Shown: positions 16,906 to 25,283 of the stretch, in pieces
Layout of the letters: each line of letters opens with the position of its first letter
Numbering within the stretch: position 1 is the stretch's first letter
Source of the DNA: Mycolicibacillus parakoreensis
GTDB lineage: Bacteria; Actinomycetota; Actinomycetes; Mycobacteriales; Mycobacteriaceae
Length of the DNA: 64,000 nucleotides
Direction: 5' to 3'
Assembly: GCF_022370835.2 (NCBI RefSeq)
Contig: NZ_CP092365.1
Location: 3,857,564 to 3,921,563, forward strand
Made by a program: the position numbers and the translations under genes
Notes under the pieces: generated by a model
What the model was told of the DNA's origin: nothing
Database searches by the model: none
The model's input: only the letters and a program-made list of their open reading frames with translations

Positions 16906-17397
16906 ATGGGTGAGGCGTGGGTTGGCATTCTGGGCGTAATCATCGGCAGCGTGATTGCGGCGGTGGCACAGGTTTGCGCTACCAACCGTCAGCGCCAGTG
17001 GCAACGCGAAGAATCACAGCGCACAGTGCAGCGGGAACGTGAGGCTCGTCTGTTCGATCACAAAAGGAAGGCGTACGCAGACTTCTTCGCCGCGGAGCGC
17101 CGCCTTTACACATGGTGTTTCGACCACAACCCGGGCGCTCCTGCGGAAGCCGCTCCAGCCGACGACGAGGCGGATACCTTTTTCCACGTACTGCATCCCC
17201 AGGTCAAGTTGATCGGTAGCGCGGAGGTGGTCGCGGCCGCAGATAGCCTTGTGCCGCAACTCGCAAGCTGGCTTATCGCGGCGAGGAGTCCTGGACGGGA
17301 CTGGGGTGAAGCCATGGATGCGGTCAATCGTGCGGAGACGGCCTACAAGGATGCCGTCCGGAAGGATCTCGGTTTGTCCGTCGGGCCGAGCGTATAG
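16906..17397 (+). CDS. small membrane-anchored protein, unknown function
   Basis: A 163-residue protein with one N-terminal transmembrane helix (WVGILGVIIGSVIAAVAQV) followed by a strongly charged helical stretch (residues about 28-60, rich in Arg, Gln and Glu, likely a coiled coil), then an acidic and helical C-terminal part. Topology suggests a short extracellular or cytoplasmic anchor with a helical soluble domain. No family is recognised. It is monocistronic and flanked by decayed sequence, so it is an accessory gene of unknown role. Confidence 0.6.
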   Translation: MGEAWVGILGVIIGSVIAAVAQVCATNRQRQWQREESQRTVQREREARLFDHKRKAYADFFAAERRLYTWCFDHNPGAPAEAAPADDEADTFFHVLHPQVKLIGSAEVVAAADSLVPQLASWLIAARSPGRDWGEAMDAVNRAETAYKDAVRKDLGLSVGPSV

Positions 17398-17746
17398 GTT
17401 TCCATTCCGCTGGAACGCGCCACCGGAACACGCGACCGCGGACTGGGCGCTGGTGAGGCACTCGATCAGCAGCCAACGTGGATAGTGCCCCGTGAGGCAA
17501 GACCGTGGTCGGCGGTCGTCGCAGGGATTCTGACCGCGCTCGCGCTCGCTGGGCCTGCCGACTGCCCGCTCATCGGCATTCCCCACATGGGTGGCTTCGC
17601 CGGCGGTCCACAACGATCGACCACATCCAGTCGCGGGGTGCAAGGCGGGATCGGGTGCATCCTTCGATTCGGTTCTCACCTTCGACTTCGGCAGCGCCGG
17701 GCGGGTGACGTTGATGCACAACCACGCCCCGGTCAGCAAGCTGTAG
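17398..17746. other. gene-poor stretch with a possible gene remnant
   Basis: No intact gene is supported. On the plus strand an open frame from about 17532 to the stop at 17744-17746 reads SFDSVLTFDFGSAGRVTL near its end, which could be the C-terminus of a decayed secreted protein, and another frame shows an Ala-rich hydrophobic stretch resembling a signal peptide. The two are out of frame. I cannot assign it. Confidence 0.25.
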
Positions 17747-18601
17747 CTAAGTTCCGAGCATCGAGAGGATCTGGCCTACAACGATTTCCGGCTCACTGAA
17801 CGCGATGTAGTGTCCGGAGCTGCGGGCTTCGACGAGTCGGCCCATCGCCAGCGCCGCCGCGGTGGCGGTATGCGCTCTGTTGATGGCCGGGCGGGTTTTG
17901 CGCTCGAGGAAGTTGTTCTTGGTTCCGCTGATCACCGCTACCTCGATGTCGTCGAGCCGCGGCGGATTCTCATGTAGCGCGTACAACGCCGGCAGGAAGT
18001 CGACAAGCTCGGCGGCCATCTGACGTGCGCCCCGCGTGGCCAGATGGCGGCGCAGATCGGCCTGGACATCGGCGGGTTGGTGGCGGCCGGGCCAGGCAAA
18101 CAATCGATACAAGCCGAGCCGCGCCAGGGCAGCGGTCAACCGCACCGTCCTCGCGGTGTGATTCTCGCCGGACCGGGAGAAGATCTCCGTTCCGTGCTCG
18201 TCGGCTTGGTCCACCAGGACCAATCCACGGATCGCGAATTCTCCGGTGGCCGCCACCGAGCGGATAAGAGGGCCGCCGAGGCTCGCGCCGACCAGGACAA
18301 AGGGGCCCTCCAGGTGGCGCAGCAGTTGGGCGAGGTCGTCGACCATGCGTTGCATGCTGCGAGGGCGGTTGTCGTCGTCGCTGTCGCCAGCGCCCGCGCG
18401 GTCGTAGACGACGGTGGTGGTATGGGCGGCGACGGCGGGCTGCACCAGGCCCCAGGTGGCGCCGGACATACCGGCACCCGATTCGAAAACGACGGTGGGC
18501 GAACCCGTCCCACGAACCCAATAGTGCAGTCGGCGGCCGTCGTCCAGGGCCGCGTACCGTGCCGCACCGTAGGTGTGGCCGGGTTGATCGTCATCGCTCA
18601 A
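17747..18601 (-). CDS. alpha/beta hydrolase
   Basis: A 284-residue alpha/beta hydrolase. An oxyanion loop (VFESGAGMSGATW), the nucleophile elbow LVGASLGG (G-x-S-x-G), a cap domain, and the C-terminal catalytic His in SSGHYIAFSEPE are visible; the acid residue is likely in the VISGTKN strand region. The likely start is TTG at 18601, with an AAGGC ribosome site 8 nt upstream; no ATG or GTG fits better. It lies 16 bp downstream of the PPE gene, in the same operon. It may act on lipid esters at the envelope, as is common for hydrolases linked to PPE genes; substrate unknown. Confidence 0.8.
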   Translation of the reverse strand: MSDDDQPGHTYGAARYAALDDGRRLHYWVRGTGSPTVVFESGAGMSGATWGLVQPAVAAHTTTVVYDRAGAGDSDDDNRPRSMQRMVDDLAQLLRHLEGPFVLVGASLGGPLIRSVAATGEFAIRGLVLVDQADEHGTEIFSRSGENHTARTVRLTAALARLGLYRLFAWPGRHQPADVQADLRRHLATRGARQMAAELVDFLPALYALHENPPRLDDIEVAVISGTKNNFLERKTRPAINRAHTATAAALAMGRLVEARSSGHYIAFSEPEIVVGQILSMLGT

Positions 18602-18617
18602 TATGAAGCCTTGTATA

Positions 18618-20183
18618 TCAGGGTGATTCGTCTGGTGTGTCCCAGCTGCTGGGCAGCACAGGCATGGTGGGCCCGTTGCCGAACGTGTCGTCGTCGAACG
18701 TGGCCAACCCGCTCACCTGACCCACGTCCTCCTTGGCTCCGGTACCACTGAAGCCTCCGGTTGCCCCCAACTGCCCGCCGCCCTGCTCGGAGGCCTTGGT
18801 GGTGGGTTGGGGCCGGCTGGCGGGCTCCGGGGTCTGTTCCGGCGGCAGGCCGGGCTCGTTGTCCATGGTCATGTACTCGTCGCGGTGGCCGCGGTCCTTG
18901 ACCGCTGCGCCCCGGCGCCGACGCACCCGGCTCTTCTTTCGGCTGGAGGTCGGCGCGCCGACCGCGGCGGCGGCCGCCGGCGCCTTGGCGCCGGTACCCT
19001 CGTTGAGCGTGGGCCCGACGCCTTCTTCGGGATTGCCACCGTGCACGGCGTAGGCGACCACCTCGACGCCCGCCGGCGGCGGAGGTGCGGGTGTGCCCGC
19101 AGCGGGTGCCGGTGCGGGCGCCGGTGCGGGCGCGGGGGCCGGTGCCGGTGCCGGCGATGCCGGCGCCAGGCTGGCCAACGGCATGTTGTCGGGACGGTTC
19201 GGAGCCGTTGCGGCGGCGGGTTCCTGCCCGGGGTCCGCCTCCACCGGCAGCTCCATCCGCTGCATCAGTTCATTGAGGCCGACCACGCCGAGCGCGACGA
19301 AGATCGGGATCAATGCGGGCGAGGAGAGTATCAACGACCACCCGGTCCATCCCACGGGTTGGAAGATCACCTGGTAGCCGACCGCGAACAGCAGCGGCCA
19401 CCAGGTCACCAACGCCTGCGCTGGGTTGGTCAGGAAGTCGGTGATCAGCTGCTGCAGGTTGCCCAGCGGATCCTGCAGGAAGTCGATGATCGGCCCGAAC
19501 AACTGATCCAGTAGGTCGCCGTAGCCACCCAGCAGATCCGAGATGATGTTCGAATTCGACGTCGCCGAACCGGAGTCCGCGGCCTGGGCCTGGTTGGCGG
19601 TCTGCATCATATTCGCTGTGGCCGTGCCGGCCTCGCCGACGCCGGGCGTCAGGATGAATGGGGCCGGTGTGGTGCGCGGGGTCGAGGCCAGCGCGGTGGT
19701 GCTCACCGCCTGGTAGGTCGCCATGGTGGTCGCAGCCTGCACCCACATCCGGGCGTAGTCGGCCTCGGTTACCGCGATCGGAATGGTGTTGATGCCGAAG
19801 AAGTTCGTGGCGACCAGCGCCGCGCGCATGGCGTGGTTGGCGGCCAACTCCGCCAGCGTCGGCATGGTCGCCAACGCGGTGGTGTAGGACGCCGCGGCTG
19901 CCTGGTGCTGGGCGGCCGCGATGGCGCTGTTGGCGCTGACCTGCATCAGCCAGGTCAGATACGGCCCGTGGGCGGCCACGTATTGCTGGGCGCTGGGCCC
20001 CTGCCAGGCTCCGGCCTGCACCTGACCGAGCAACGCGGTCAACTCAGCCGCGGCGGCCGAATACTTGGCGCTGAGCTTGCCCCACGCGCCCGAAGCCGCC
20101 AGCATCGGTCCAGGCCCGGGGCCGCTGGACAGCATGGCCGAATGCACCTCCGGCGGGGACGCAATCCAGATCGGCGCAGTCAT
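18618..20183 (-). CDS. PPE family protein (PPE-PPW type)
   Basis: A 521-residue PPE protein, closely related in its first 175 residues to the one at 1007-2512 (both share [36 protein letters not shown] and [14 protein letters not shown]). The middle has two hydrophobic helices and the GYQVIFQPVGWTGWSLIL segment; a low-complexity Pro/Ala region and a basic stretch RKKSRVRRRRGAAV follow, then GGFSGTG and VLPSSWD of the PPW subgroup. It lacks the His/Asp tract of the first PPE. ATG 20183 follows an AGGGGG ribosome site. There is no adjacent PE gene. Export by an ESX system is expected from the family. Confidence 0.88.
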   Translation of the reverse strand: MTAPIWIASPPEVHSAMLSSGPGPGPMLAASGAWGKLSAKYSAAAAELTALLGQVQAGAWQGPSAQQYVAAHGPYLTWLMQVSANSAIAAAQHQAAAASYTTALATMPTLAELAANHAMRAALVATNFFGINTIPIAVTEADYARMWVQAATTMATYQAVSTTALASTPRTTPAPFILTPGVGEAGTATANMMQTANQAQAADSGSATSNSNIISDLLGGYGDLLDQLFGPIIDFLQDPLGNLQQLITDFLTNPAQALVTWWPLLFAVGYQVIFQPVGWTGWSLILSSPALIPIFVALGVVGLNELMQRMELPVEADPGQEPAAATAPNRPDNMPLASLAPASPAPAPAPAPAPAPAPAPAAGTPAPPPPAGVEVVAYAVHGGNPEEGVGPTLNEGTGAKAPAAAAAVGAPTSSRKKSRVRRRRGAAVKDRGHRDEYMTMDNEPGLPPEQTPEPASRPQPTTKASEQGGGQLGATGGFSGTGAKEDVGQVSGLATFDDDTFGNGPTMPVLPSSWDTPDESP

Positions 20184-20250
20184 GGGGACCCCCTTGTCTA
20201 CAGTCGTGGGGCAGGGCGTCGATCGGTGATCGAGTCCTGCAGGCGAATTA

Positions 20251-20264
20251 GTTATGCATGTAAC
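20251..20264. promoter_or_regulatory. GTTA-N6-TAAC inverted repeat between PPE and tetR
   Basis: The 14-bp element GTTATGCATGTAAC has 4-bp complementary arms around TGCATG. It lies in the 113-bp spacer of the divergent PPE and tetR genes, 33 bp before the tetR start. A candidate operator only. Confidence 0.3.
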
Positions 20265-20296
20265 AAATACTAGCTTGTGGTCGAAGGAGATGCGCG

Positions 20297-20947
20297 GTGA
20301 CCCGACGTCGAGCGGTGGGCAGACCGCCGCGGATCTCGCTGAGCGATATCGAGCGGGTTGGCGTGGAGATCGGGCTCGCTGACCTGACCGTGCAGCGGGT
20401 GGCCGGTGCGCTGGGCGTGACGTCAACGGCCCTGTATCGGCATATCGACAGCAAGTTCGGGCTGGAAAACGTGGTCGGCGAGCGCATTCTGGCGGACCTG
20501 CACCTGGTGGACTCGTCCGAACACGACACGGCCGAACACTTGTTGAGCTTCGCCGAACAACTACGCGAATTCCTATTGGCCAACCCCGGCCTCTCGGCCT
20601 ACGTGCAGGTGTTGTTCCCCCGGGGCCGGTCCGGGGCCGCGTTACTGGAGGCTGAGATCGAGGCGTTGGTCCGACGGGGCTATACCCCCCGTGCTGCGAA
20701 CCTGGTGTGCACCACCGTCGCGCTCCTCGCCATCGCCCTGACGTCGGCGGAAGAGAACCGGCGTAACCGCGCGGCCATGGTGCCGGGATTTGAACACCAA
20801 CAACAGGCGGCGGAGGCGCTGTTCGAAACGGAGACCCTCGCGGAGGCGCACCGTGAATTTCCGAACATGGAGACCGAGGATTACTTCAGATACGTGATCT
20901 CCAGCTGTCTGCATGGGATCCTGCCTTCGACCGGCGCCCCCGCGTAG
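20297..20947 (+). CDS. TetR family regulator, divergent from the PPE operon
   Basis: A 216-residue TetR-like regulator. The start RRRAVGRPPRISLSDIERVG is followed by the DNA-binding segment TVQRVAGALGVTSTALYRHIDSKFGLENVV; the remainder is an alpha-helical domain with the sequence FAEQLREFLLANPGLSAYVQVL. GTG 20297 has GAAGGAGA upstream. Being divergent from the PPE and alpha/beta hydrolase operon, it likely controls that operon. The effector is unknown. It is bounded on the 3' side by transposase remnants. Confidence 0.84.
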   Translation: MTRRRAVGRPPRISLSDIERVGVEIGLADLTVQRVAGALGVTSTALYRHIDSKFGLENVVGERILADLHLVDSSEHDTAEHLLSFAEQLREFLLANPGLSAYVQVLFPRGRSGAALLEAEIEALVRRGYTPRAANLVCTTVALLAIALTSAEENRRNRAAMVPGFEHQQQAAEALFETETLAEAHREFPNMETEDYFRYVISSCLHGILPSTGAPA

Positions 20948-20984
20948 CGGCGCTACGGTTTAGGGCGTGTCTCCCGAATCGGAA

Positions 20985-21150
20985 TCGGCAGGTCCCACGC
21001 GGGAAGGGATGGCGATGCAGGCCAGCAGTACGCCACCCGAGGAAGGTCACGGCGTACTCATCGAGCAGCGGGATCAACTGCGGGTTGTCGCCGGCCTGTC
21101 CGGCGGTCAACCGGATCGTGACCAGTAGTGCCCCGTGGCGTGGTGGACTT
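20985..21150 (-). mobile_element. IS5-like transposase remnant
   Basis: On the minus strand the segment ALLVTIRLTAGQAGDNPQLI and PLLDE resembles the catalytic-domain block of IS5-family transposases, after which the frame is lost (an Arg/His-rich run replaces the expected GRPR-like block). Only about 55 codons are recognisable. Family assignment is moderate. Confidence 0.45.
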
Positions 21151-21198
21151 TGGATCGGCGTGGGCTCACGCGTGGTGATCAACGAGTCGTGGTGGATG

Positions 21199-21603
21199 TT
21201 AGGCGATCTGGCGTTGTTCGGCTAGCGGTGCGGCGGCGGATTGTTTGGCGGCGATGACTTTGCGCAGCTCGGCCATGGAGACCTCGGAGAGGTAGCGGCG
21301 GGTGACTTGCCATTCGTCGTGGGTTTCGATGACCACGGCGGTGGCCAAGCGTAGGAACGCGGCTGGATTGGGGAAGATCTCCACGACGTCGGCGCGGCGC
21401 TTGATCTCCTTGTTGAGCCGTTCGATCGGGTTGTTCGACCAGATCTTTTGCTAGTGCGTCTTGGGGAATGCGGTGAACGCCAGGACGTCGGTTTTGGCCT
21501 CGCCCATCATGGCGGCCACCTTCGGAAACGCCGACTCGGGCGAAGCGGCGACCTGATCCCATTGCTCGCCGACCTCGGTGGGGTCGGTGTGCACCGCTGA
21601 GAA
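21199..21603 (-). pseudogene. IS256-family transposase, 3' remnant with nonsense codon
   Basis: This minus-strand frame (135 codons) is the C-terminal third of an IS256 (Mutator-type) transposase: AKTDVLAFTAFPKTH, then a TAG at 21451-21453 where relatives have Trp, then [19 protein letters not shown] and [20 protein letters not shown]. The 5' two-thirds and both terminal repeats are missing. The downstream 3' edge lies directly beside dnaB. Confidence 0.75.
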
Positions 21604-21641
21604 AATGACACGATCCGTGAGACCTTACAAACTGGGTGCAC

Positions 21642-24600
21642 CTACCGCGCCATATTGGTGAACCGCGACAGATGCAGTTGGTGGGCCACCGAAATCGTCG
21701 ATGTCGGGCCGTTGCGGTGCTTGGCCAGAATCAGATCGGCCTCGCCCATGCGCGGATCGTCGCGATCGAAGGCGTCCGGACGGTGCAGCAGAACCACCAT
21801 ATCAGCATCTTGTTCCAGAGAGTTATGGACTGAAATCCCTTGTGCCACAAAATTATTCGTGTCAGGGACGGTTCCGTCGTACACGTCATGCTCACCGATG
21901 CTGGTGATCTCAACGACCGAATCCCAGAATACGTCGCTGCTCGCAAGCGCATGAATCTGCGGATCCTCCAGAAGTGCTGCCACTCGGTGCAGCCTCGTAC
22001 GGCTCGGTCCGTGCTTCCACATCGTTGACCCGCAGTACTCGATATTCATCGCGATGGCGAACTCGCGTTGTGTCACGCCTCGAGCAGTCAGCAGTTCGCG
22101 AACCTGTGTCAACACTTCCTTCGGGACGGTGTCCAGGTTGGGGTTGCGGACCATTCCCTCCAGGTTATGCAGCACCTCTTGAGCGGCAACAGCCTTCGCG
22201 CCCTGCGCCCCGACTGTGGACAGGAATCGGACCTGATTCTCTGCTCCGTAAACGTATAGATGCCAACAATCCCGATAGCCGGCCTTGTGCACCTGTTTGA
22301 TCCGTCCGAAGACTCCTACTCGGAGCAGCAGGCCCGCCACATCGTCGACCAGGCGCCGGCTTGTGGACGCGTAGTAGATCCGACTCCGGCCAACCTCGGC
22401 ATCCCAGCGCACCGACCCATCGGTCGCCCACAAGTGCCGCAGGAACAACGCCACCTGGTCATTCGGCGCGGAGAAAATCTCGGCCGGCACGAACTTCTCG
22501 TGGCTCCGCTTCCCGAACAACCCCAGCCCATCCAGCCAGGCGGCGATCGGGTTACGCCGACCATGAGTCAGGTGATACGGCGCGGGCAGGCGCAGCGTGC
22601 TCACCCGGGCGGCGGGGTAGTCGTCGCGCACCGCGGTCACCCCGAAGTGGGTGGCGGCGGTGGTCACCGCCGCCAGGTTCGCCTCGTCGATGCTGGCGTA
22701 GCGGATCGGCTGCTTCTTCACGCATGAGCCGTCGCCGATCATGTGCGCCAGCAGGATGACTTCGTCATCGGGCAGCCGGTGGGTCTGCACCGGTTCGGGC
22801 ACCCGCCGCGGCACGGCCAGCCGATCGCCGACCGTCAACGCCCCCAGCGGCGTCCAGCCGTCCAGGGTCAAAAACGGATGGTTGGCGGTGGCCTCCACCT
22901 CCCGGCCCGAGGCCAGCCGCAGCTTGAACACCTCGCGGTGCCCGCTGGGGAACACGTTGGTCATCGGCCGGGCCACCATGCGCCGCTGCTCGTCCAGCGA
23001 CCACACCAGCGGCCGCTCCCCGGTCGCCATCAGCTCCCCCAGCGTCACCTCGGCGCCGGTGTCTGCGCGCAGAATCCGGGTGGATGCGGTCAGGCAACCG
23101 GACTCACGCAGGTCGGCCAGCATCGGCTTCTTGTCGGTACGCTGCTCGGGGCCGCGGTTGAGCTGGCTGATCGCGATCACCGGGATCTCCAGCTCCTTGG
23201 CCAACAGCTTGAGGTTGCGGGAGAACTCCGAGACCTCCACCTGACGGGATTCGAACTTCTTGCCCGAGGTCATCAGCTGCAGGTAGTCCACGACCACCAG
23301 CCGCAGGTCGGACTTCTGGCTCAGCCGGCGCGCCTTGGCGCGGATCTCCATCATGGTCAGGTTCGGCGAGTCGTCGATGTACAGCGGCGCCTCGCTGATC
23401 TCGCTCATGCGCCGCGCCAACCGGGTCCAGTCGTCGTCGCTCATCCGCCCGGAGCGCATGTCGGCCAGCTTAATCTTGGCCTCGGCGGACAGCAGCCGCA
23501 TCACGATCTCGGATTTGCTCATCTCCAGCGAGAAGATGACGCTGGCCATCCGGTTCTTGATCGAACACGACCGCATGAAATCCAGACCGAGCGTGGAGTT
23601 GTGGGTGGGCACCATACCGGGGCCGGCCAGGTAGAGCCGGGCGGCGTTGTCGACCTGAACGCAGCGCACCGGAACGGTCTGCATGCGGCGAGCCGCATCG
23701 ACCTTGACCGCCGATACGCCGGTGTCCCCGGGACGTCGCGGCGGGGTCAGGTGGTCGGCACCGGCCCGCAGCTCGGCGGTGGTCACCACCCCGCGCGCCG
23801 TGGGCCACTGGTGCTCGGCGTCGGCGACGATCACCGAGCCGTCGGAGAACTCGACTTCGAAGCAGGGCCGGCCGACCATCACCTCGGTCGCGGCCACTAC
23901 CCGCGTCGGGCGGCCATCAGCATCGAGCAGGTGCTCCCCGACGGCGACCTCGCCCATCGTGGTCCAGCCGGTCGGGGTGGGCAGCGGGGTATCGAGCGCC
24001 AGGGCCTTGCCCATCCCCGGACGCGCGGCGATGATGACCATCTGCCCGGCGTGCAGCCCGTTGGTGACGTCGTCGAAGTCGGTGAAGCCGGTGGGCACCC
24101 CGCGGGCCAGCCCGCCGCTGGAGGCGATCGCGTCGATCTCGTCCATGGTGGGCTGCAGCAGCTCCTCCAGCGGGACGAAGTCCTCCGCGGAGCGCTGCTC
24201 GGTGACGTCGTAGATCTCGGCCTGCGCCCGGTCGACCACCTCGGCGACGTCGGCCCCGTCGGCGCCGGCGTAGCCGTACTGCACCACCCGGGTGCCGGCC
24301 TCCACCAGCCGGCGCAGCAGCGCCTTCTCCGCGACGATCCCGGCGTAGTAGCCGGCGTTGGCCGCGGTGGGCACCGTGGAGATCAACGTGTGCAGATACG
24401 GCGCGCCGCCGACCCGGCGCAGCAGGCCGCGGCGGTCCAGTTCGGCGGCGACGGTGACCGCGTCGGCCGGCTCCCCGCGGCCGTAGAGATCCAGGACCGC
24501 GTCGTAGATGTTCTGGTGGGCCGGGCGGTAGAAGTCGCCGGGGCGCAGGCGCTCGAGCACGTCGGCGACCGCGTCCTTGGAAAGCAGCATCCCGCCGAGC

Positions 24601-24710
24601 ACCGACTGTTCGGCGGTGAGATCCTGCGGCGGTTGGCGCCCGAAATCCTCGTTGGGCGGCGGGCCCTGCGCCGGGCCCTCCGACGCCCCGAGGTCATCGA
24701 CAACGGCCAT
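21642..24710 (-). CDS. dnaB: replicative DNA helicase DnaB with two inteins
   Basis: The 1022-residue precursor of the replicative helicase, the hexameric 5'-3' DNA unwinding motor. The mature extein is about 461 residues. N-terminal DnaB domain (QDLTAEQSVLGGMLLSKDA), then the Walker A, which is interrupted: ARPGMGK is followed by intein 1, and STLGLDF resumes. Walker B and the DYLQLM block follow, then RESG, intein 2, and SLEQDADMVVLLHRPDAF to the C-terminal FTNMAR. ATG 24710 matches the start known for mycobacterial DnaB; an in-frame GTG 12 bp upstream is less likely. The inteins must splice before the helicase can work. It is separated from rplI by a 573-bp spacer. Confidence 0.95.
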   Translation of the reverse strand: MAVVDDLGASEGPAQGPPPNEDFGRQPPQDLTAEQSVLGGMLLSKDAVADVLERLRPGDFYRPAHQNIYDAVLDLYGRGEPADAVTVAAELDRRGLLRRVGGAPYLHTLISTVPTAANAGYYAGIVAEKALLRRLVEAGTRVVQYGYAGADGADVAEVVDRAQAEIYDVTEQRSAEDFVPLEELLQPTMDEIDAIASSGGLARGVPTGFTDFDDVTNGLHAGQMVIIAARPGMGKALALDTPLPTPTGWTTMGEVAVGEHLLDADGRPTRVVAATEVMVGRPCFEVEFSDGSVIVADAEHQWPTARGVVTTAELRAGADHLTPPRRPGDTGVSAVKVDAARRMQTVPVRCVQVDNAARLYLAGPGMVPTHNSTLGLDFMRSCSIKNRMASVIFSLEMSKSEIVMRLLSAEAKIKLADMRSGRMSDDDWTRLARRMSEISEAPLYIDDSPNLTMMEIRAKARRLSQKSDLRLVVVDYLQLMTSGKKFESRQVEVSEFSRNLKLLAKELEIPVIAISQLNRGPEQRTDKKPMLADLRESGCLTASTRILRADTGAEVTLGELMATGERPLVWSLDEQRRMVARPMTNVFPSGHREVFKLRLASGREVEATANHPFLTLDGWTPLGALTVGDRLAVPRRVPEPVQTHRLPDDEVILLAHMIGDGSCVKKQPIRYASIDEANLAAVTTAATHFGVTAVRDDYPAARVSTLRLPAPYHLTHGRRNPIAAWLDGLGLFGKRSHEKFVPAEIFSAPNDQVALFLRHLWATDGSVRWDAEVGRSRIYYASTSRRLVDDVAGLLLRVGVFGRIKQVHKAGYRDCWHLYVYGAENQVRFLSTVGAQGAKAVAAQEVLHNLEGMVRNPNLDTVPKEVLTQVRELLTARGVTQREFAIAMNIEYCGSTMWKHGPSRTRLHRVAALLEDPQIHALASSDVFWDSVVEITSIGEHDVYDGTVPDTNNFVAQGISVHNSLEQDADMVVLLHRPDAFDRDDPRMGEADLILAKHRNGPTSTISVAHQLHLSRFTNMAR
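21822..23096 (-). other. intein 2 in DnaB (class 1, with LAGLIDADG endonuclease)
   Basis: 425 residues (539-963 of the precursor) between RESG and SLEQ. It begins with Cys (CLTASTRILRADTG) and ends in SVHN before Ser+1, the class 1 pattern. Two dodecapeptide endonuclease motifs are visible: VILLAHMIGDGS and LFLRHLWATDGS, with a Lys-rich loop after the first. The NHPF block B (ATANHPFLTLDG) and the C-terminal block F (DVYDGTVPDTNNF) are present. Known of family: the M. tuberculosis DnaB intein is at this site and is similar in size. The 3' half is visibly AT-richer than the 5' half. Confidence 0.92.
23598..24005 (-). other. intein 1 in DnaB Walker A (class 3 mini-intein)
   Basis: 136 residues inserted in the P-loop, between Lys of GMGK and Ser of STLG (residues 236-371 of the precursor). 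It starts with Ala (ALALDTPLPTPTGW) and so lacks an N-terminal nucleophile; instead it has the class 3 WCT set: Trp in EHQWPT, Cys in VRCVQVDN, and Thr in the terminal VPTHN. There is no endonuclease domain. Known of family: similar inteins at this site in M. smegmatis (DnaB1) and M. leprae splice by the block F Cys and are reported to respond to redox stress. Confidence 0.92.
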
Positions 24711-25283
24711 CGACCGCCACACTCCCTTCCCCTCGTTCCGGTGGTCCGCACGCTACGGCAGACCCCCGACACCCCCCGGTCTCCGAGCCGGTGCGTCGTG
24801 CGCCGCCTTGAGGGTAGAGGTTGCTGGCGCGGTCCCCAAACGGGGCTGTTGATGGAGCTGTGGACGGTCTGTGGATAGAGCGGCCCCAGGGTGTTAACCG
24901 GTTGGGGATAACCTGTGTAAGACCGTGGAGCGCATCGGTATCATCGCAGCTCACAGCGGTTATTGACGGGCTGATCGCTGTGGATGACAATCACGTCGGC
25001 GTGTCGCGGAGATGACCGTTTCGGGCGTGTTGCGTGGCCGGCGGGAAAGCGTTGGGTAAACAGCCAATTAGGTTAGCTGAGCTTGCGACCCGGCGGGCAC
25101 GTTTGCTGATAACCGCCGCCCCGGGGCCGCCGGCGGGCCGGGGCGCGCCGGCAGCGGGCGCCGCGGCGGCAACGCCGCGGCGCCGACGCGCAGGCGTCCC
25201 ACCGGGGCGTGGCCTGCCGGCGAAGCGGTGCGGGCTAACCGTGCGCGGTCAGGCGGCACCCGGCCTGCCCGGCCGGTCGGGGC
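24711..25283. promoter_or_regulatory. 573-bp spacer upstream of dnaB with DnaA-box-like sites
   Basis: The gap between dnaB and rplI holds no convincing gene. It contains TGTGGACGG (24859-24867), TGTGGATAG (24870-24878), GGGGATAA (24904-24911) and TGTGGATGA (24979-24987), each one or two mismatches from the DnaA box TGTGGATAA, and an AACCGGTT palindrome (24896-24903). The dnaB promoter must lie here too. Origin activity is not implied. Confidence 0.4.
25157..25184 (-). terminator. strong GC hairpin after rplI
   Basis: GGCGCCGCGGCG, loop GCAA, CGCCGCGGCGCC: a perfect 12-bp stem with a GNRA-type tetraloop, about 100 bp downstream of the rplI stop. There is no T-tract, so it is a U-less terminator or an RNA-stabilising hairpin ending the rpsF-ssb-rpsR-rplI transcript. 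Confidence 0.55.

Noticed and set aside
17014-17739. Minus-strand open frame opposite the small membrane protein gene
   Set aside because: It has no recognisable domains, and the overlapping plus-strand gene has a convincing membrane helix and promoter.
1007-20183. PE partner genes for the two PPE proteins
   Set aside because: No PE-type sequence is found adjacent to either PPE gene; both appear to be orphans.
24711-25283. Possible second replication origin upstream of dnaB
   Set aside because: The DnaA-box matches are imperfect and no AT-rich unwinding element is evident; the mycobacterial origin lies next to dnaA, beyond the window end.
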